From assembly GCA_018398815.1 (NCBI GenBank), contig JAFLJL010014084.1, forward strand, positions 1 through 64,000: a DNA stretch of 64,000 nucleotides. Direction: 5' to 3'. Numbering within the stretch: the first letter of the stretch is position 1; every line of letters starts with the position of its first letter. The notes under the pieces were generated by a model. That model did no database searches, was not told the DNA's origin, and saw only the letters and a list, made by a program, of their open reading frames with translations. Positions 12,265 through 22,894 of this stretch are shown piece after piece. A program made the translations under genes and the position numbers. This DNA comes from Conus ventricosus. Its lineage: Eukaryota > Mollusca > Gastropoda > Neogastropoda > Conidae.

Positions 12265-13735
12265 GACCATGGGGTTAAAGACCCGAAGAAACGTAGCGCT
12301 CATGGATAAAAGACATTTATGAAGGGGTAGGCTCGGTAAGGATATATCAAGAAAGAAGACTACTCCGGTCATGTAAAAGACAATGATGAAGGGATAGGCA
12401 CGTAGGGATATACATGAAAGAAGACACTCCGATCATGGTAAAGAGACACTGTAACAAAAATAGAATGAGGCCATATAATTAAAGAGGAAACTCTGTCATG
12501 GTACAGGGTAGTACTCTAATAAAGCCTGGCTTGGTATATGAACCGTATCAAGAAAAGAAGAAACTGACGCCGGTCAAGGTAAAAGCCACTACTAAAGCAC
12601 TGTGGCTCGTATTGGACATTTAAAGACAGAAGAAACCTCGCTGTCGATGGGAAAGACACTAGTAAAGAAAGCTCCTCTGGACATTTAAAGACAGAAGATA
12701 CTCCTGGTCATGGTGAAAGACACTAGTAAGAGATAGTCTCCTCTGTGACATGTAAAATGACAGAAGAAACGCCTGTCAAGGTGAAAGACACTAAACAAAG
12801 ATATGCACCTCTGTACATTTAATGACAGAATAAACTCTCCTGTCATGGTGAAAGACACTAAAAAGATAGTCGCCTCTGGCATTATTAAAGACAGAAGAAA
12901 CTCCTGTCGATGGTGGAAAGACATCTAACACAATAGTGCTCCTTCTGACAGTTTGAAAGAGAACCAGAAGAAACTCCTGTCTGGTGAAAGGACACTAAAA
13001 AGATAGTGCTCCTCAGACATTTAAATACAGAAGAAACTCCTGTCATGTGCAAGACACAGTAAATGATAGGCTCCTCAGGACAGTCTTTGTAAAGGACAAA
13101 AGAAACTGCCTGTCATGGTGAAATGAGCTAATAAAGAATAGCTCCTCTGGACATTTAAAGACAGGAAGAATTTCCTGTCATGGTGAAAGAAACCACTAAT
13201 AAGATAGGCCCGTATGGAGCATTGTAAGCAGACAGAAGGGAAACTCCGTTCATAGTAAAGAGAGCACTAATAAAGATAGGCCTCCTCTGGACATTTAAAT
13301 ACAGAAGAACCTCCGGTCATGGTAAAAGACACCAATAAAGATAGGGCTACGCTCAGGACATTTAAAGTACAGAAGAAACTCCGGTCATTGGTAAGAAGAC
13401 ACAGTAAAGATAGGCGCCTCTGTTACATAGAAAGGAAAGAAGTAAACTCCTTGATCATGTGTGAAAAGACACTAATAAATATTGCTCTCCTCTGACATCG
13501 AAAGAACGTAAGAACTCCGGTCAGGTAAAAGACACAAATAAAATAGGCTCCTCTGGACATGAAATGAAAGAAATGAAACTCCGGTCATGGTAAAAAATAC
13601 ACTAATAAAGAGTATAGGGCATTTATGACACACAGAAGCAAGAAGAAAGACTACTGTGATGGGTCAAAGACCACTGATTTAGAATGGGATCGACATAGAG
13701 AAGGGGTCCAAAGAACACTGATGAAGATGGGTAAT
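12265..13735. repeat. ~63-bp minisatellite, about 22 units, indel-rich
   Basis: Recurring blocks are CATGGTGAAAGACACTAAT, AAAGATAGGCTCCTCTGGAC, ATTTAAAGACAGAAG and AAACTCC. Units differ by many one-base indels, as in the 4.3-6.6 kb array. Both edges are progressively more degenerate, so the ends are approximate. Confidence 0.88.
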
Positions 13736-14275
13736 AGACAAAGTGATTGAACAACTGTTCCTGGCAGGAAGTTTGCAGTGGCACCCGAAGACAGGTGTAC
13801 ATGAAATCCAGGTTTTGAGGCTGACGGGCGATTCCCCTCGGTTGTCGCCCTTAGATTTCAAGTTAGAAATTAACGAAGGCTTCCCGTATATTCAGAAAAA
13901 GGGTGAAAGATAAAGTGCACTGGTATGTGTACCTCCCCCCGCACACCACGCCCTCTCTCTCTTTCGTCTCACTGGTTGTGTGGTGTGTGTGTTGTTGTTG
14001 TGAGAGAGAGAAGAGAGAGAGAGAAGAGAGAGAAAATGTAGTGTGTTTCATCTGAATATCAAAAAGGTTTAACGACACATTTCCTTTGCTAAGCAAAAAT
14101 CAGTTTGACAGGTACGTTTCCGCTTGGGGAAAATGTTGATTGTTTAGCTGGAAAGATCGTATGAGGCAAAACTCGTCTTTTTTTTTTATTCCGAGAGTGA
14201 TTACCTGTAAACATTAAGAGTTAGGTTGAAATTTTCAAAGAAATTTCACGGGACTTGATGGATTATACACGAATG
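13736..14275. other. Unique sequence with a short (GA)n
   Basis: Unique DNA with GT/GA repeats at about 13975-14035 and a T-run near 14178. No gene was seen. Confidence 0.45.
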
Positions 14276-14672
14276 TGGACTTTGCTTCATTGGCCTGCTA
14301 TGGCCAAAGCCTGGGCTGCTCTGGCTTTGCTGTCAGGGTCTGCCATGGACAAGGACCTGTGGCTGCTTCTGCTTTGTGCTTCAAGATGTGGTCTGCCATG
14401 GACAAACCTGTGGCTGCTCTGCTGGCTTTGCTTGCACAGTGCAGCTATTGACAAACCTTTTGTCTGCCTTGCTTTGCTTCATTGGGCTTCCCTGGACAAA
14501 CGTGTGGCAGCTGCTGGCTTTGCTTCTGTGCTGCCATGGAAAAACCTGTGGCTGCTCTGGCTTAGCTTCAGTGGCTGCTTATGGACAACCTTTGGCTGCA
14601 CGGGCTTGTGCTTCTGTGGCTGCCATGGTGACAAACCTGTGGGCTGCTCTGGCTTTGCTTCATGGCTGCTAT

Positions 14673-14722
<50 letters not shown>

Positions 14723-14825
14723 AAACTGTGGCAGCCTCTGGCTTTGCTTCAGTGGCTGCCATGGACAACTCTGTGGTCTGCTCTGGCTTTTGCTTCAGTG
14801 CTGCTTATGGACAAACAAGGAAAGG
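14276..14825. repeat. 44-bp minisatellite, about 12 units, interrupted by poly-G
   Basis: The unit reads GACAAACCTGTGGCTGCTCT, then GGCTTTGCTTCAGTGGCTGC and CATG. Units vary by short indels. A 44-bp unit rotates frame, so the 216-codon plus-strand frame (14255-14905) and the reverse frames are not evidence of a gene. One isolated unit fragment reappears at 14921-14941, beyond the array. Confidence 0.9.
14673..14720. repeat. Poly-G tract, 48 bases, inside one minisatellite unit
   Basis: The run sits exactly at the ATGGACAAAC junction of a unit, which here reads ATG, then 48 G, then ACAAAC. The native GG has therefore expanded in one copy only. Confidence 0.95.
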
Positions 14826-14920
14826 TCCATAACAGCCCGGAACAGAGTGCGATGCGAGAGGGTCGTCGGATGGCCTATGTCCCACTCGTGGAGCGATGGG
14901 CCTAATGAACGATGAATGAT
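14826..14920. mobile_element. Probable retroposon 3' fragment inserted at the array edge
   Basis: A unique island separates the 44-bp array from its last unit fragment at 14921. It includes AACAGCCCGGAACAGAGTGC, GATGGCCTATGTCCCACTCG and ends in an ATGAACGATGAATGATGA microsatellite-like tail. I recall similar tails in molluscan retroelements, but cannot verify this. It could equally be unique host DNA. Confidence 0.3.
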
Positions 14921-14927
14921 GACAAAC

Positions 14928-15044
14928 CTGTGGCTGCTCTCGTTGTCCACTGCTACGTCCACCAGGGAAAAGTCTTCGTGGTCGTCACTTCCGTCCTTCT
15001 TGCAGCGAGGCAGGCTGATACTCTCCTGCGGACACTGGTGCTCC
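14928..15044 (-). CDS. Candidate coding exon, unknown protein (39 codons)
   Basis: Read on the minus strand, this 117-base segment is fully open. It has a non-repetitive, polar, acidic translation that includes HQCPQESISLPRCKKDG and DEDFSLVDVAVDNESS-like composition (residues HEDFSLVDVAVDNESSHR are visible). It is bounded by an AG (ATATAG) before it and an AG/GTTTGT donor-like site after it. The upstream pyrimidine tract is weak. The donor end coincides with the stub of the 44-bp minisatellite, and a SINE begins just upstream. No protein family was recognised. A chance open frame is quite possible. Confidence 0.25.
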
Positions 15045-15054
15045 CTATATGACA

Positions 15055-15460
15055 GGCATGTATTCATGCCCATCTGCCCAACAAAGGGAATTGCGGTTTT
15101 TGGTGTGTATGACCGGGTTTTTTTTTTTTTATCCCGCCATTAAGGCAGGCCAACTCATCGGAGAAGTGCATGCTTTGTGTAACGTGTCCATCCATACCAG
15201 CGGCCAAACTGGCTTGTCTCTTTCAGAAGTTGGTGGATGGGAAGTGACGTGTGTGCAAGATGTTATGCGTGCGTTCACACATGGAGACCTCGGGGTTATA
15301 GTCCTCATTGGAAGGACTAGTGGGGAAATGGAGTCAGAACTAATATTAACTCTTGAGGGAAAAATCCTCCTGTAACCGAAAATCGGCCTGGCCTAGATTC
15401 GAACCCGCAATCCCGGATACTAGTCCGGCTCTCTAACCAACTGAACTAATCCGCCCCCGT
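15055..15460 (-). mobile_element. tRNA-derived SINE (family A), minus orientation
   Basis: On the minus strand the 5' end at 15460 is tRNA-like. It has an acceptor-like GGGGCGG, a box-A region TTAGTTCAGTTGGTTAGAG, an anticodon stem CCGGA/TCCGG around a six-base loop, and a box B GGGTTCGAATC. The T-stem does not pair and the loop is one base short, so it is not a working tRNA. The body that follows matches the copy at 47.1-47.35 kb in order: TTCTGAC-CCATTTCCC, CGAGGT-CC, TGTGTGAACGC, GGTATGGATG and ACACGTTAC. It continues to an A-rich run and a GGGCAGATGGGCATGAATAC end. Confidence 0.75.
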
Positions 15461-15537
15461 CACTTCGTCTGTTGGCAGCCGTCAGCGGTGAGCGATGCCT
15501 TTCCCTGACAACGATGTGGGGGGTCTTTTCTATCTTG

Positions 15538-15808
15538 TGTCAGGTTTTGGAACAGAAACCTGACAGAGTTAGTTCCCTTTAAGTAGTGCCCAAGTCGATC
15601 CTTGTTGATTGGCGATCAGTCGCAGACTTTGCATGAAGCCGCCAGAAATCAGTTTCGAGTCTGCGAGCGAGTACAAGTACAGCTAGAGAACTGGACACAG
15701 CTTGCACATAGAGATGACTCGATACTTCCCCTGCTGTAAGTGTACAAGACAATAAACTTTCTGGTCTGTCTGTCCGTCGTCTTGCTCCTTATACAGTTCC
15801 ACAGTGTT
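15538..15808 (+). mobile_element. LTR-like block (possible solo LTR)
   Basis: Begins TGTCAGGTTT and contains, 8 bases on, its perfect 10-base inverted complement (15538-15547 with 15556-15565). A block of unique sequence follows, then CTGTAAGTGTACAAGAC with AATAAA at 15751-15756, a GT/CT-rich stretch and an end at TTCCACA near 15808. The TG...CA ends, internal polyadenylation signal and GT-rich downstream region fit an LTR. No matching target-site duplication or partner LTR was found, so this is an inference. Confidence 0.35.
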
Positions 15809-16862
15809 CGTCTAATCTCCAAATTTTGTAATATTGACTCATTTATGAATCAGGGCGAGATCTAACACGCTCCACTCTTGTTCAAGCCTTGGCAGTGGTC
15901 GCATTTGCAATATGGACAGCATTGTGAAGCGAAGCAGTGGTTGGTTTCGAAGTGGGTATCAAACCTTAAACCCTGGCCTATGATGAATGTTAACAGAGAG
16001 AAAAAAAAGTGCCGAAGGACGTCCACGGAAAAAACATGCAGTGAAATGGGGCAAAGACACGGAGAGAGAAGAGAGAGAGAAATAAGAAGAAAATGGGGTG
16101 GATTAAAATTAAGAAAGGAAGGAGGGGTGGTGTGTGGTGCAAAATCAAAGCCGAGAAAAGGATAATTGCTGAACACAAATTGGTCATAAGGCTGACGGAT
16201 ACCAATTAAATTAGTAGTCCGTCATCAGATGAAAATTTGTTTTTTTTCAGGAGGGTGGGGGGGAGGGGGGGGGGGGGGGAACCCAGAACTGCATGGAAGG
16301 TGGGGGGGGGTGGGGTGGGGGGCAGTAACTGCTTTAGGAAAGGGATTGTTTTTTGTCGCCTTCGAAACAGTTTATTTACCTACATCGACAACTCAACGGA
16401 ACCCTTCGAACACATAAAACACAAAATCTACCAAATCAACGTACATAACCAGTTTACATTTCAGTACTAGAGGAAAAACTGGCAGTCAAAAATTAAGTCA
16501 AGAAATAATTGATGTGGAGGCTGTAGCCTACATTTGTTTGAGAACCAAAGCGAACTGCAGAAATGAAGTTGAAGAAAATAACATTATGCATAAGGGGTAC
16601 CTACAGCTTTAAAAGAAATAAAAAGCCTTATTTTTTCAATGAAGATGGGGAAAAATTCAAAATATCAGAATTACAGCCTTTCAGAATCCAGGCCCGTGTT
16701 TCGGAAGTCGTAAGAAGTGGAAGGTTGAGGGGGTGGGTAGTTTTTCCCCATGGTAACGATGTATTATCGTATATTGAATTGTCCTCGGGCTGTCAACTAA
16801 ACTCTTTTCCTGAAGAATCGTCATCACATTGTGTGTCGGTGGTGTGTGTGGGTGGGTTGTGA
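15809..16862. other. Unique sequence with one non-repetitive open frame
   Basis: Unique DNA with G-rich runs at 16256-16320. A 99-codon open frame at 16563-16862 (plus) starts MKLKKITLCIRG and is not low-complexity until its last 15 residues. It has no recognisable domain, no good start context and no splice sites that I could defend. I report it only as the least repetitive long frame in this stretch. Confidence 0.3.
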
Positions 16863-17640
16863 GGAGAGAGGGAGAGGTAAGGACGAGTGGTTGCATGCTT
16901 CTTCTCGCCGCTCCCTCCTCTCTCTCACTCTCTCTCTCTGTCTCGTCCGGTCCTCTCTCGGCAGTGTCTCCTCGTCTCTCTCTCTCGGGGGCCTATCTCC
17001 TCTCTCTCACCCATCCTCTCGTCTCTCACTCTCTCTCTCCCTCTCCGTCCTCGGTCCTCTCCTCTCCCACTCTCTTCCTCCTCTTTCCCGCCGCTCTCTC
17101 CTTGCTCCTTTCTCTCTTTCTTCAGTTCGCTTGCTCGCCCCACGCACCACACGCGCGCGGACATACACACTCACATTCACCACACGGCACCACACACATA
17201 CCCAAACGCAACCGTGCGCGCGCGCGGCACCTAACACACACACAACAACACACCCACACATGACTCGGCTTGTCCCTATCGTCAATATTTTTTCTTCTTT
17301 TCCCCCGTGTTGCTATTGTCGATTAATAGGAAACTGTGGACGTGGCCAACCTCCATCCTATGTAATGACATTAAGTCTCACTGGTCTCTGTTTCTCTCTC
17401 TCTCGTCTCTCGCTTCTCTCTCTCTCGCTTCTCCCAATCTCTCTCGTCTCCACGGGGCTCTTCTCCTCCATCTTCTCTCTTCGTCGCCTCTCTCTCATCA
17501 CTGAGTTTCTCATTATTTCTCCCTCAATCACACGCACACACACTACCAACACACACACACACACAGCTCACACAACACACACACACACACACACACCAAA
17601 CACACAACACACCACAGCGGCACGCTGCTGCGCGGCGCGC
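16863..17640. repeat. (CT)n and (CA)n microsatellite blocks
   Basis: CT-rich at about 16918-17125, CA/CACG-rich at 17140-17265, a short unique gap, CT-rich at 17390-17500 and CA-rich at 17530-17620. The 271-codon frame over it is repeat-encoded. Confidence 0.8.
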
Positions 17641-17940
17641 GCGTGACGTTGGCGGCACTGCGGAGGCTGAAATCCAATAGTGAAAGTATCGGCAAATGTT
17701 GGAACAAATGTCGTTGTCTCATGGAGCTGGGGAACGGGGTGGGGTGGGTTTTTTTGTACGGGTGCCGGTTTTTATTTGGGCTCCCCTGGAATAAGTGGAG
17801 ACACCTTACGATAATTTGTCACTGAGGCCAGAACAAATTCAATGAAAGTAAGGAGAACGGAACGTCCTGCGACCTCAGATGAACATATCAAAATTTGTCT
17901 GTCCGTCGTCCCGGCGCCCCCCCCCCATGTCCTCTCCTCT
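17641..17940. other. Unique spacer
   Basis: About 300 bases of unique sequence between microsatellites. No gene or element was recognised. Confidence 0.45.
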
Positions 17941-18068
17941 GCTCGTCTCTGTCTTCTCTCTCTCTCTCGTCCTGTCTCTCGTCTCTCCTCACTCTCTCTC
18001 TCTCTCTCTATCTATCTATCACACACTCTCTCTCTCTCTCACACACACACACGCGAACGCACGCACAC

Positions 18069-18119
<51 letters not shown>

Positions 18120-18121
18120 CA
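17941..18121. repeat. Compound (CT)n-(TATC)n-(CA)n microsatellite
   Basis: CT tract, then three TATC units near 18009, another CT tract, then about 60 bases of CA. The order and phase changes show stepwise slippage from one seed. Confidence 0.92.
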
Positions 18122-18890
18122 CACAGAGTCCCCCCGTCTCCACTCCACACCTCCCTCGTCTTGTCTGACCCCAGATGTCTCCCTGCGTCTCGGCCCCCCC
18201 CGCCCCCACGCCCCTCGCCCGCCACCGCCTCTCTCCTCTCTCATCCTGTCCCCGTTTTTCAAGTCCCTCACCATCCCACTGACTGTCCCTCTCTTGTGCC
18301 TTTTTACGACCCCCGCCGCCGCCCCCCCACCCTTGACAGATCTCCTCGCCCCCGCCCCCCCCGCACCCGCGACCACGCTTTCCTGCCTCCCCAGCCTCCC
18401 TCTCACAGAAGTCTATGTTCTGTAAATATGATGATGGAAAAGGGAATAAAGGTATCGTCTGATCCAAAAAATAAGCATGTTAGACGCAGAAATTCAATCG
18501 TCTAGACTTAAGCATGCCACTACGTCTATCCAGGCCCTCTACCCCACACGTCAAATCTCCCCTCTGACTCTCTCTGTCTCCCACCTCATCTCCCTTTCCC
18601 TCGTTCTCTCTCTCACGGTGCTCGGACGGTCTCTCACCTCGGTCTGCTCTCTCTCCTCTCCTCTCGCTCTTTACTCCGCCCTTCCCACGTTTCTTGCCCC
18701 CCCCCCCCTCCCCTTCCCATCCCTCTCCAGACGTCTGTTGAAGAGTCCTTACGTATGAGTGCAGGAGGCGATTCCAGTAGGACAGTATATTTGAAGGGAA
18801 CACCAAACTTCTCCCACATTCTCGTTTTCCGCATTCCCTCCTGAAGTTTTCCACCGTGATCACCGGACTTCTTGCCTGCCTCCAAGACAC
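18122..18890. other. C/T-rich unique sequence
   Basis: Pyrimidine-rich with C homopolymers at 18195, 18320 and 18695. An A/T-rich unique island at 18420-18530 separates two such blocks. No gene was seen. Confidence 0.45.
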
Positions 18891-18894
18891 ACAA

Positions 18895-18955
18895 CATGCT
18901 ACACACGCACGCACGTACGCGCAAACACATACACCACACACACACACACACACAC

Positions 18956-19000
<45 letters not shown>

Positions 19001-19030
19001 GCACCCACGCGCGCTCACGCACACACACAT
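18895..19030. repeat. (CA)n microsatellite
   Basis: CA repeat with CACG interruptions, followed directly by a T-run and a G-run (19030-19061). Confidence 0.92.
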
Positions 19031-19125
19031 TTTTTTTTTTGGCCGGGGGGGAGGGGGGGGGGATTGTGGCGCCTAACTCTCTGTACTTCCATACCTGTAT
19101 TTTAGATGTGCTTTTGCGTTGCGTT

Positions 19126-19157
<32 letters not shown>

Positions 19158-19700
19158 TATATAATATATATTTTTTTTTTGACAGGAGAGTCGGACCTCA
19201 TGTGCATTGCTGAGTTGTGGACAGACGTCGCTGTAGCCATCTTCAGTCGCTCCCCCCCCCCCCCCCCCCCCCCAATCCTCCTCCCCAAGACCACCCGATT
19301 CCGTGGCTTGCTGACTTCACTCACGTCGCGTCTCTTACATGGCCGTACCCCGTTCCCACCCGGCCATCATGATACACACCCGGTTCCCTTTCACGCCCAA
19401 GAATCCTATGGTCATAGACAGCGCCTTTTTTTCTTCTATTCTTTCTCTTTCTTTTTTTTTTTTTTTTTAATTTTTTTTTTTTTTAAAGGTTTACAGATTC
19501 TTGCTTGCTTTCGGGTGTCTTCCTGCGGTTAATGTGTGTGCAGGTGACATTCCTGGAAGGTGGGGGGGGGGGGGGGGGGCTTGTCTCCTGTTGTCCCCTT
19601 TTGGGTTAGCAAGTTAGGACTTGATTATGTTGTGTTCAGTTCTCGTTGTCTTCTCTTCATTGCAAGGCGGTTCCTTTATTTGTGATGTGATGTGTGTGTG
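19031..19700. other. Homopolymer-rich spacer
   Basis: Poly-C at 19130-19157 and about 19253-19273, T-rich runs at 19160-19180 and 19450-19485, and poly-G near 19562-19579, with short unique stretches between. No gene was supported. Confidence 0.6.
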
Positions 19701-19707
19701 TGTTCAG

Positions 19708-19875
19708 GGGTACTGCAGAGAAGTCACCACTGCTTCGGAAAGACGCGGGAGGAGGAGGAGGAGGATGGGGCTGGTGGTGGCCAAGGCAAGGCACGGCAAG
19801 GCAAGGCGAGACAATTCAAGGCAAGGCAAGCAGACGGCGGATGGTGGCGGGGGTGTGTCGGGGCACGCTGGTGAG
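19708..19875 (+). CDS. Candidate exon (56 codons), Arg/Lys-rich, unknown
   Basis: Preceded by a TG-rich stretch ending TTCAG (19703-19707) and followed by GAG/GTAAGC at 19876, a good donor. The 168 bases are open in the phase that starts at the first base, giving a symmetric phase 0-0 exon. The translation includes EVTTASERRGRRRRR and later GKARRDNSRQGKQTADG. The middle is an AAGGC-type pentanucleotide repeat (about 19779-19829), which weakens the coding case. No family was recognised. Confidence 0.17.
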
Positions 19876-20344
19876 GTAAGCGTTTTGTTTAGTCCTCGCT
19901 GCAAGCACGTCAGCGCCGTATCACCTCCCCCCCCCCCCCCCCCCCCCCCCCCGCCCTATCCCACTCCCCTTCACTGTCTGCTTGTTTATCCGACCTGGCG
20001 GGAGAGAGACGGGGTGGGTGGGGGGGGAGGTGGTGCGGGGCGGGGCGGGCGGCGGGGTGGACAAGAGTGGTGAGAGTGACGACAGGTGACAGCTGACGAC
20101 CTGGAGAGGTCACAGCTGAGTTGTCGGGGAGGGGTTGGGGGGGGGGGGGGGGGGGGGGGATCACAGCCGTCGGCCCGGCGTGTTTTCTGCAGACAGCGGC
20201 GCTTCGCAGGTTGTTAACGGAGCCGCCACCACCACCACCACCACCACTCCCACCCGGCGACAGTCATTGAGACAGACTGATCAATGGCACAGTGGAAACT
20301 GAGCGATAGCTAGCTAACCCCGCTTTGTTGTCTGCACGGGCTGG
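19876..20344. other. Homopolymer-rich and unique sequence
   Basis: Poly-C at 19927-19952, G-rich DNA at 20018-20060, poly-G at about 20137-20159, a short ACC repeat near 20226-20250, then unique sequence. No gene was seen. Confidence 0.5.
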
Positions 20345-20594
20345 GTAGATGGTACTGTTAGAAAGTCTGTTGCTGTGTGTCGCTGCCAGCATCCACAGCA
20401 GAGCGTTCTGTGAGGGACTGGTTTCCAACAGCTCTATTCGGGTGGGGGAGATGGGACTGTTAGAAGAGTCTGTTGCTGTGTGTCGCTGCCAGCATCCACA
20501 GCAGAGCGTTCTGTGAGGGACTGGTTTCCAACAGCTCTATTCGGTGGGGGGAGATCGGACTGTTAGAAGAGTCTGTTGCTGTGTGTCGCTGCCA
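20345..20594. repeat. ~102-bp tandem repeat, 2.4 copies
   Basis: ACTGTTAGAA begins copies at about 20354, 20456 and 20559, each followed by GTCTGTTGCTGTGTGTCGCT. Copies 1 and 2 also share CATCCACAGCAGAGCGTTCT and CTGGTTTCCAACAGCTCTAT. The third copy is cut short. Near-identity implies a recent duplication. Confidence 0.92.
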
Positions 20595-20624
20595 TAGAGC
20601 ATGATGCAAACTCATGATGATCAT

Positions 20625-20925
20625 CCGTTAGTTCGGGTGAATTTTTTACGGAAGAAAGATTTTTTTTTTTTTTTTTTTTTTTTTGTAAACACGATTGCGA
20701 TGTGTTCGTAGAAAATCTATTTTGAAGAAGTGTGTGTATGCGTGCGTGCGTGCGTGCGTGCGTGCGTGGTGTGTGTGGTGTGTGTGTGGTGTGTGTGTGT
20801 GTGTTTTGCGCTTTTTTGTTAATCTTTTAAGTCAGTGTCGGGAATTGACTTCAACGGGGGGACAGCTCTGAAGCGGCCCTTTGCGTTGGGCTGAGCTGTA
20901 AGCCACACGACCTGAACTGCTGCAT
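20625..20925 (+). mobile_element. Family B element, copy 3, with internal (TGCG)n/(TG)n expansion
   Basis: Matches 3115-3315 in block order: GAAGAAAGATTTTTT (here with a longer T run at about 20660-20684), GCGATGTGTTCGTAGAAA, a TG-rich middle expanded to TGCG and TG repeats at 20730-20805, GACTTCAACGGGGGGACAG, GCGGCCCTTTGCGTTGGGCTG and a TGTAAGC end. The internal microsatellite accounts for its greater length. Confidence 0.6.
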
Positions 20926-21092
20926 GTCACTGGCATCGTATGACGTCGTCTCTTTCCATCCTCACAGCTCGGGTCTGTGAGTGTGATTGTCAGACAGTTG
21001 CCTAGAATGGACGGCCAGAGCACGGCGCTATCCCTGTATCTCCGCTCTTCCCTCGCCTGCGTCCGGTTTTTGTTCAGCTGTCCAGTGCCACA

Positions 21093-21640
21093 GGTTCGGC
21101 CAGGGTCAGCTCCCTCTTGGGTCCGTGGCAGTGTTGTAAGCACATGAAGCAGACGGCACCTGGGCCTGTTGCCTCCTACACAAGTTCGGCCAGGGTCAGC
21201 TCCCTCTTGGTCCGTGGCAGTGTTGTAAGCACATGAAGCAGATGGCACCTGGGCCTGTTGCCTCCTACACAAGTTCGGCCAGGGTCAGCTCCCTCTTGGT
21301 CCGTGGCAGTGTTGTAAGCACATGAAGCAGACGGCACCTGGGCCTGTTGCCTCCTACACAAGTTCGGCCAGGGTCAGCTCCCTCTTGGGTCCGTGGCAGT
21401 GTTGTAAGCACATGAAGCAGACGGCACCTGGGCCTGTTGTCTCCTACACAAGTTCGGCCAGGGTCAGCTCCCTCTTGGGTCCGTGGCAGTGTTGTAAGCA
21501 CATGAAGCAGACGGCACCTGGCCTGTTGCCTCCTACACAAGTTCGGCCAGGGTCAGCTCCCTCTTGGGTCCGTGGCAATGTTGTAAGCACATGAAGCAGA
21601 CGGCACCTGGGCCTGTTGCCTCCTACACAAGGGGTCAGGG
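21093..21640. repeat. ~90-bp minisatellite, 6 copies
   Basis: The unit runs GTTCGGCCAGGGTCAGCTCC, CTCTTGGGTCCGTGGCAGTG, TTGTAAGCACATGAAGCAG, ACGGCACCTGGGCCTGTTGC and CTCCTACACA. Starts are near 21093, 21183, 21273, 21362, 21451 and 21540. Copies are almost identical, with lengths of 89-90. At 90 bp the frame is preserved between some units, giving apparent 30-residue repeats on the minus strand, but one-base deletions break the frame, so coding is unlikely. Confidence 0.95.
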
Positions 21641-22894
21641 CAGGTGGGCTTCAAACGGATTAGAACTTTTATCTAAGGAGAGAGAGAGAGGGAGTGAAGA
21701 CTAAGCAGTCAAGCAGAGTGAAGCCAGACCCAGTGCCACCACAGGTCGCTGCGGCCTGTACCAGTCAACACCCTTTCGCTCAATAGTAGTATCGAGCTTG
21801 ACGCAAAGGAACTGGGGAAGGTGTGTGTGCGTGTGTGAGGACGCGCGCGCGTGCTAGGGAAGTCCATGCGTCCCACTGGTCCAGTGTGTCGTGGTATACA
21901 AAGTGACGGCAAAGGCGGCGTGAATGTCTTTGAAAGACTACCGTGAATGAAAGACATGTCCCTAAAAGCTTCCGCTTTGAGGACGTAGAACTCGACTGTT
22001 CCAGTGGCGGGGACGTCTGGCAGGTGAATTAACCCGACACACCGCTGTCTGTCAGGTCACGTGTGACGGGTCGTACAGAGGTAGCGGGTGCCTGGTTCCT
22101 TCAGACCAGAGCGCAGTCTTTTAGCACAGACACAGACCAGCTTCCAGCCAGTGCCTTTCTGTGTGGATGACTGTAGCAGTACCCTGGGCCTTGCTGTAGA
22201 GGTGCCGTCTGTCGCTCCCATCCTCTCCAGGCGTGGAGGTCAGGCTATTCCGGTGGAGGTCAGGAGGTCAGGCTGTTCCGGTGGCCTGATCGGCTGATAC
22301 CCGGCCAGAGGCGTTGGCTTGCAAGCAACCAGTCGTGAATGACACGTGAAGGGAGAGGGAGGGACGTTCCATGGGATCAGCCCAGCCACGCAGTTGTTAG
22401 CAGGGAAGAGCTGACATGCACTTGGTGCTGGACTGCCGTGGACAGCTGACCTCAACACGTGATGAGACTCGCACTGAGCAGCTATGAGAGTTATTTTTCC
22501 GGCTGTTCGTCTCTCAAGTTTTGTATTGAATCTACAAGAACATGTTTGGACATCGCCTTCAAAAATTCACATCAAGCTGCTACCCCTGATCTTGAAATCC
22601 TGGGCGGAGAACCCCACCTACCATTGTGTCCGTGTACCGTATCAAGTGGGTAGACATCCACAGAGTGAAGAATGGACCCTGAGAGTAGTCCAGATGACGC
22701 GATGACGGCGCCAGTTTCTCGTCGCCTTACAGCTGCGATGACAGTGCGCCCAGTTGTCGTTCAGCTGGTGGAGGTCCCGGAATTTCAGAGGGTGAAGGAG
22801 GGCCGAACCCCTCGGCCTCCCTGCTGACTGTCATTGTTTAGGGCAGCACGTCACCTCCGTGTCAGGGTACACTATTTCTGTTGTGTTTTTGCAG
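21641..22894. other. Unique sequence
   Basis: Largely unique, moderately GC-rich DNA with only short repeats: (GA)n near 21680 and two GGAGGTCAGG copies near 22250. No splice-bounded coding segment could be defended here. Confidence 0.45.
21900..21995. mobile_element. Dispersed repeat (family C), copy 1
   Basis: Shares GTGACGG near its start, a CTACCGT...GAA block, ACATGTCCCTAAAAGCTT, CGCT and TGAGGACGT with 23590-23680, in the same order and orientation. It probably derives from the tail of a retroelement. Too short to classify. Confidence 0.5.

Noticed and set aside
14255..14905. 216-codon frame with Trp/Leu/Cys repeats
   Set aside because: It comes from a 44-bp unit that is not a multiple of three and includes poly-glycine from the 48-base G tract.
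15388..15458. Functional tRNA gene
   Set aside because: Boxes A and B are present, but the T-stem is unpaired, the anticodon loop is a base short and the sequence continues into a SINE body shared with another locus.
21093..21640. Repeat protein encoded by the 90-bp units on the minus strand
   Set aside because: Unit length varies between 89 and 90, which breaks the frame between copies, and no start or splice context is present.
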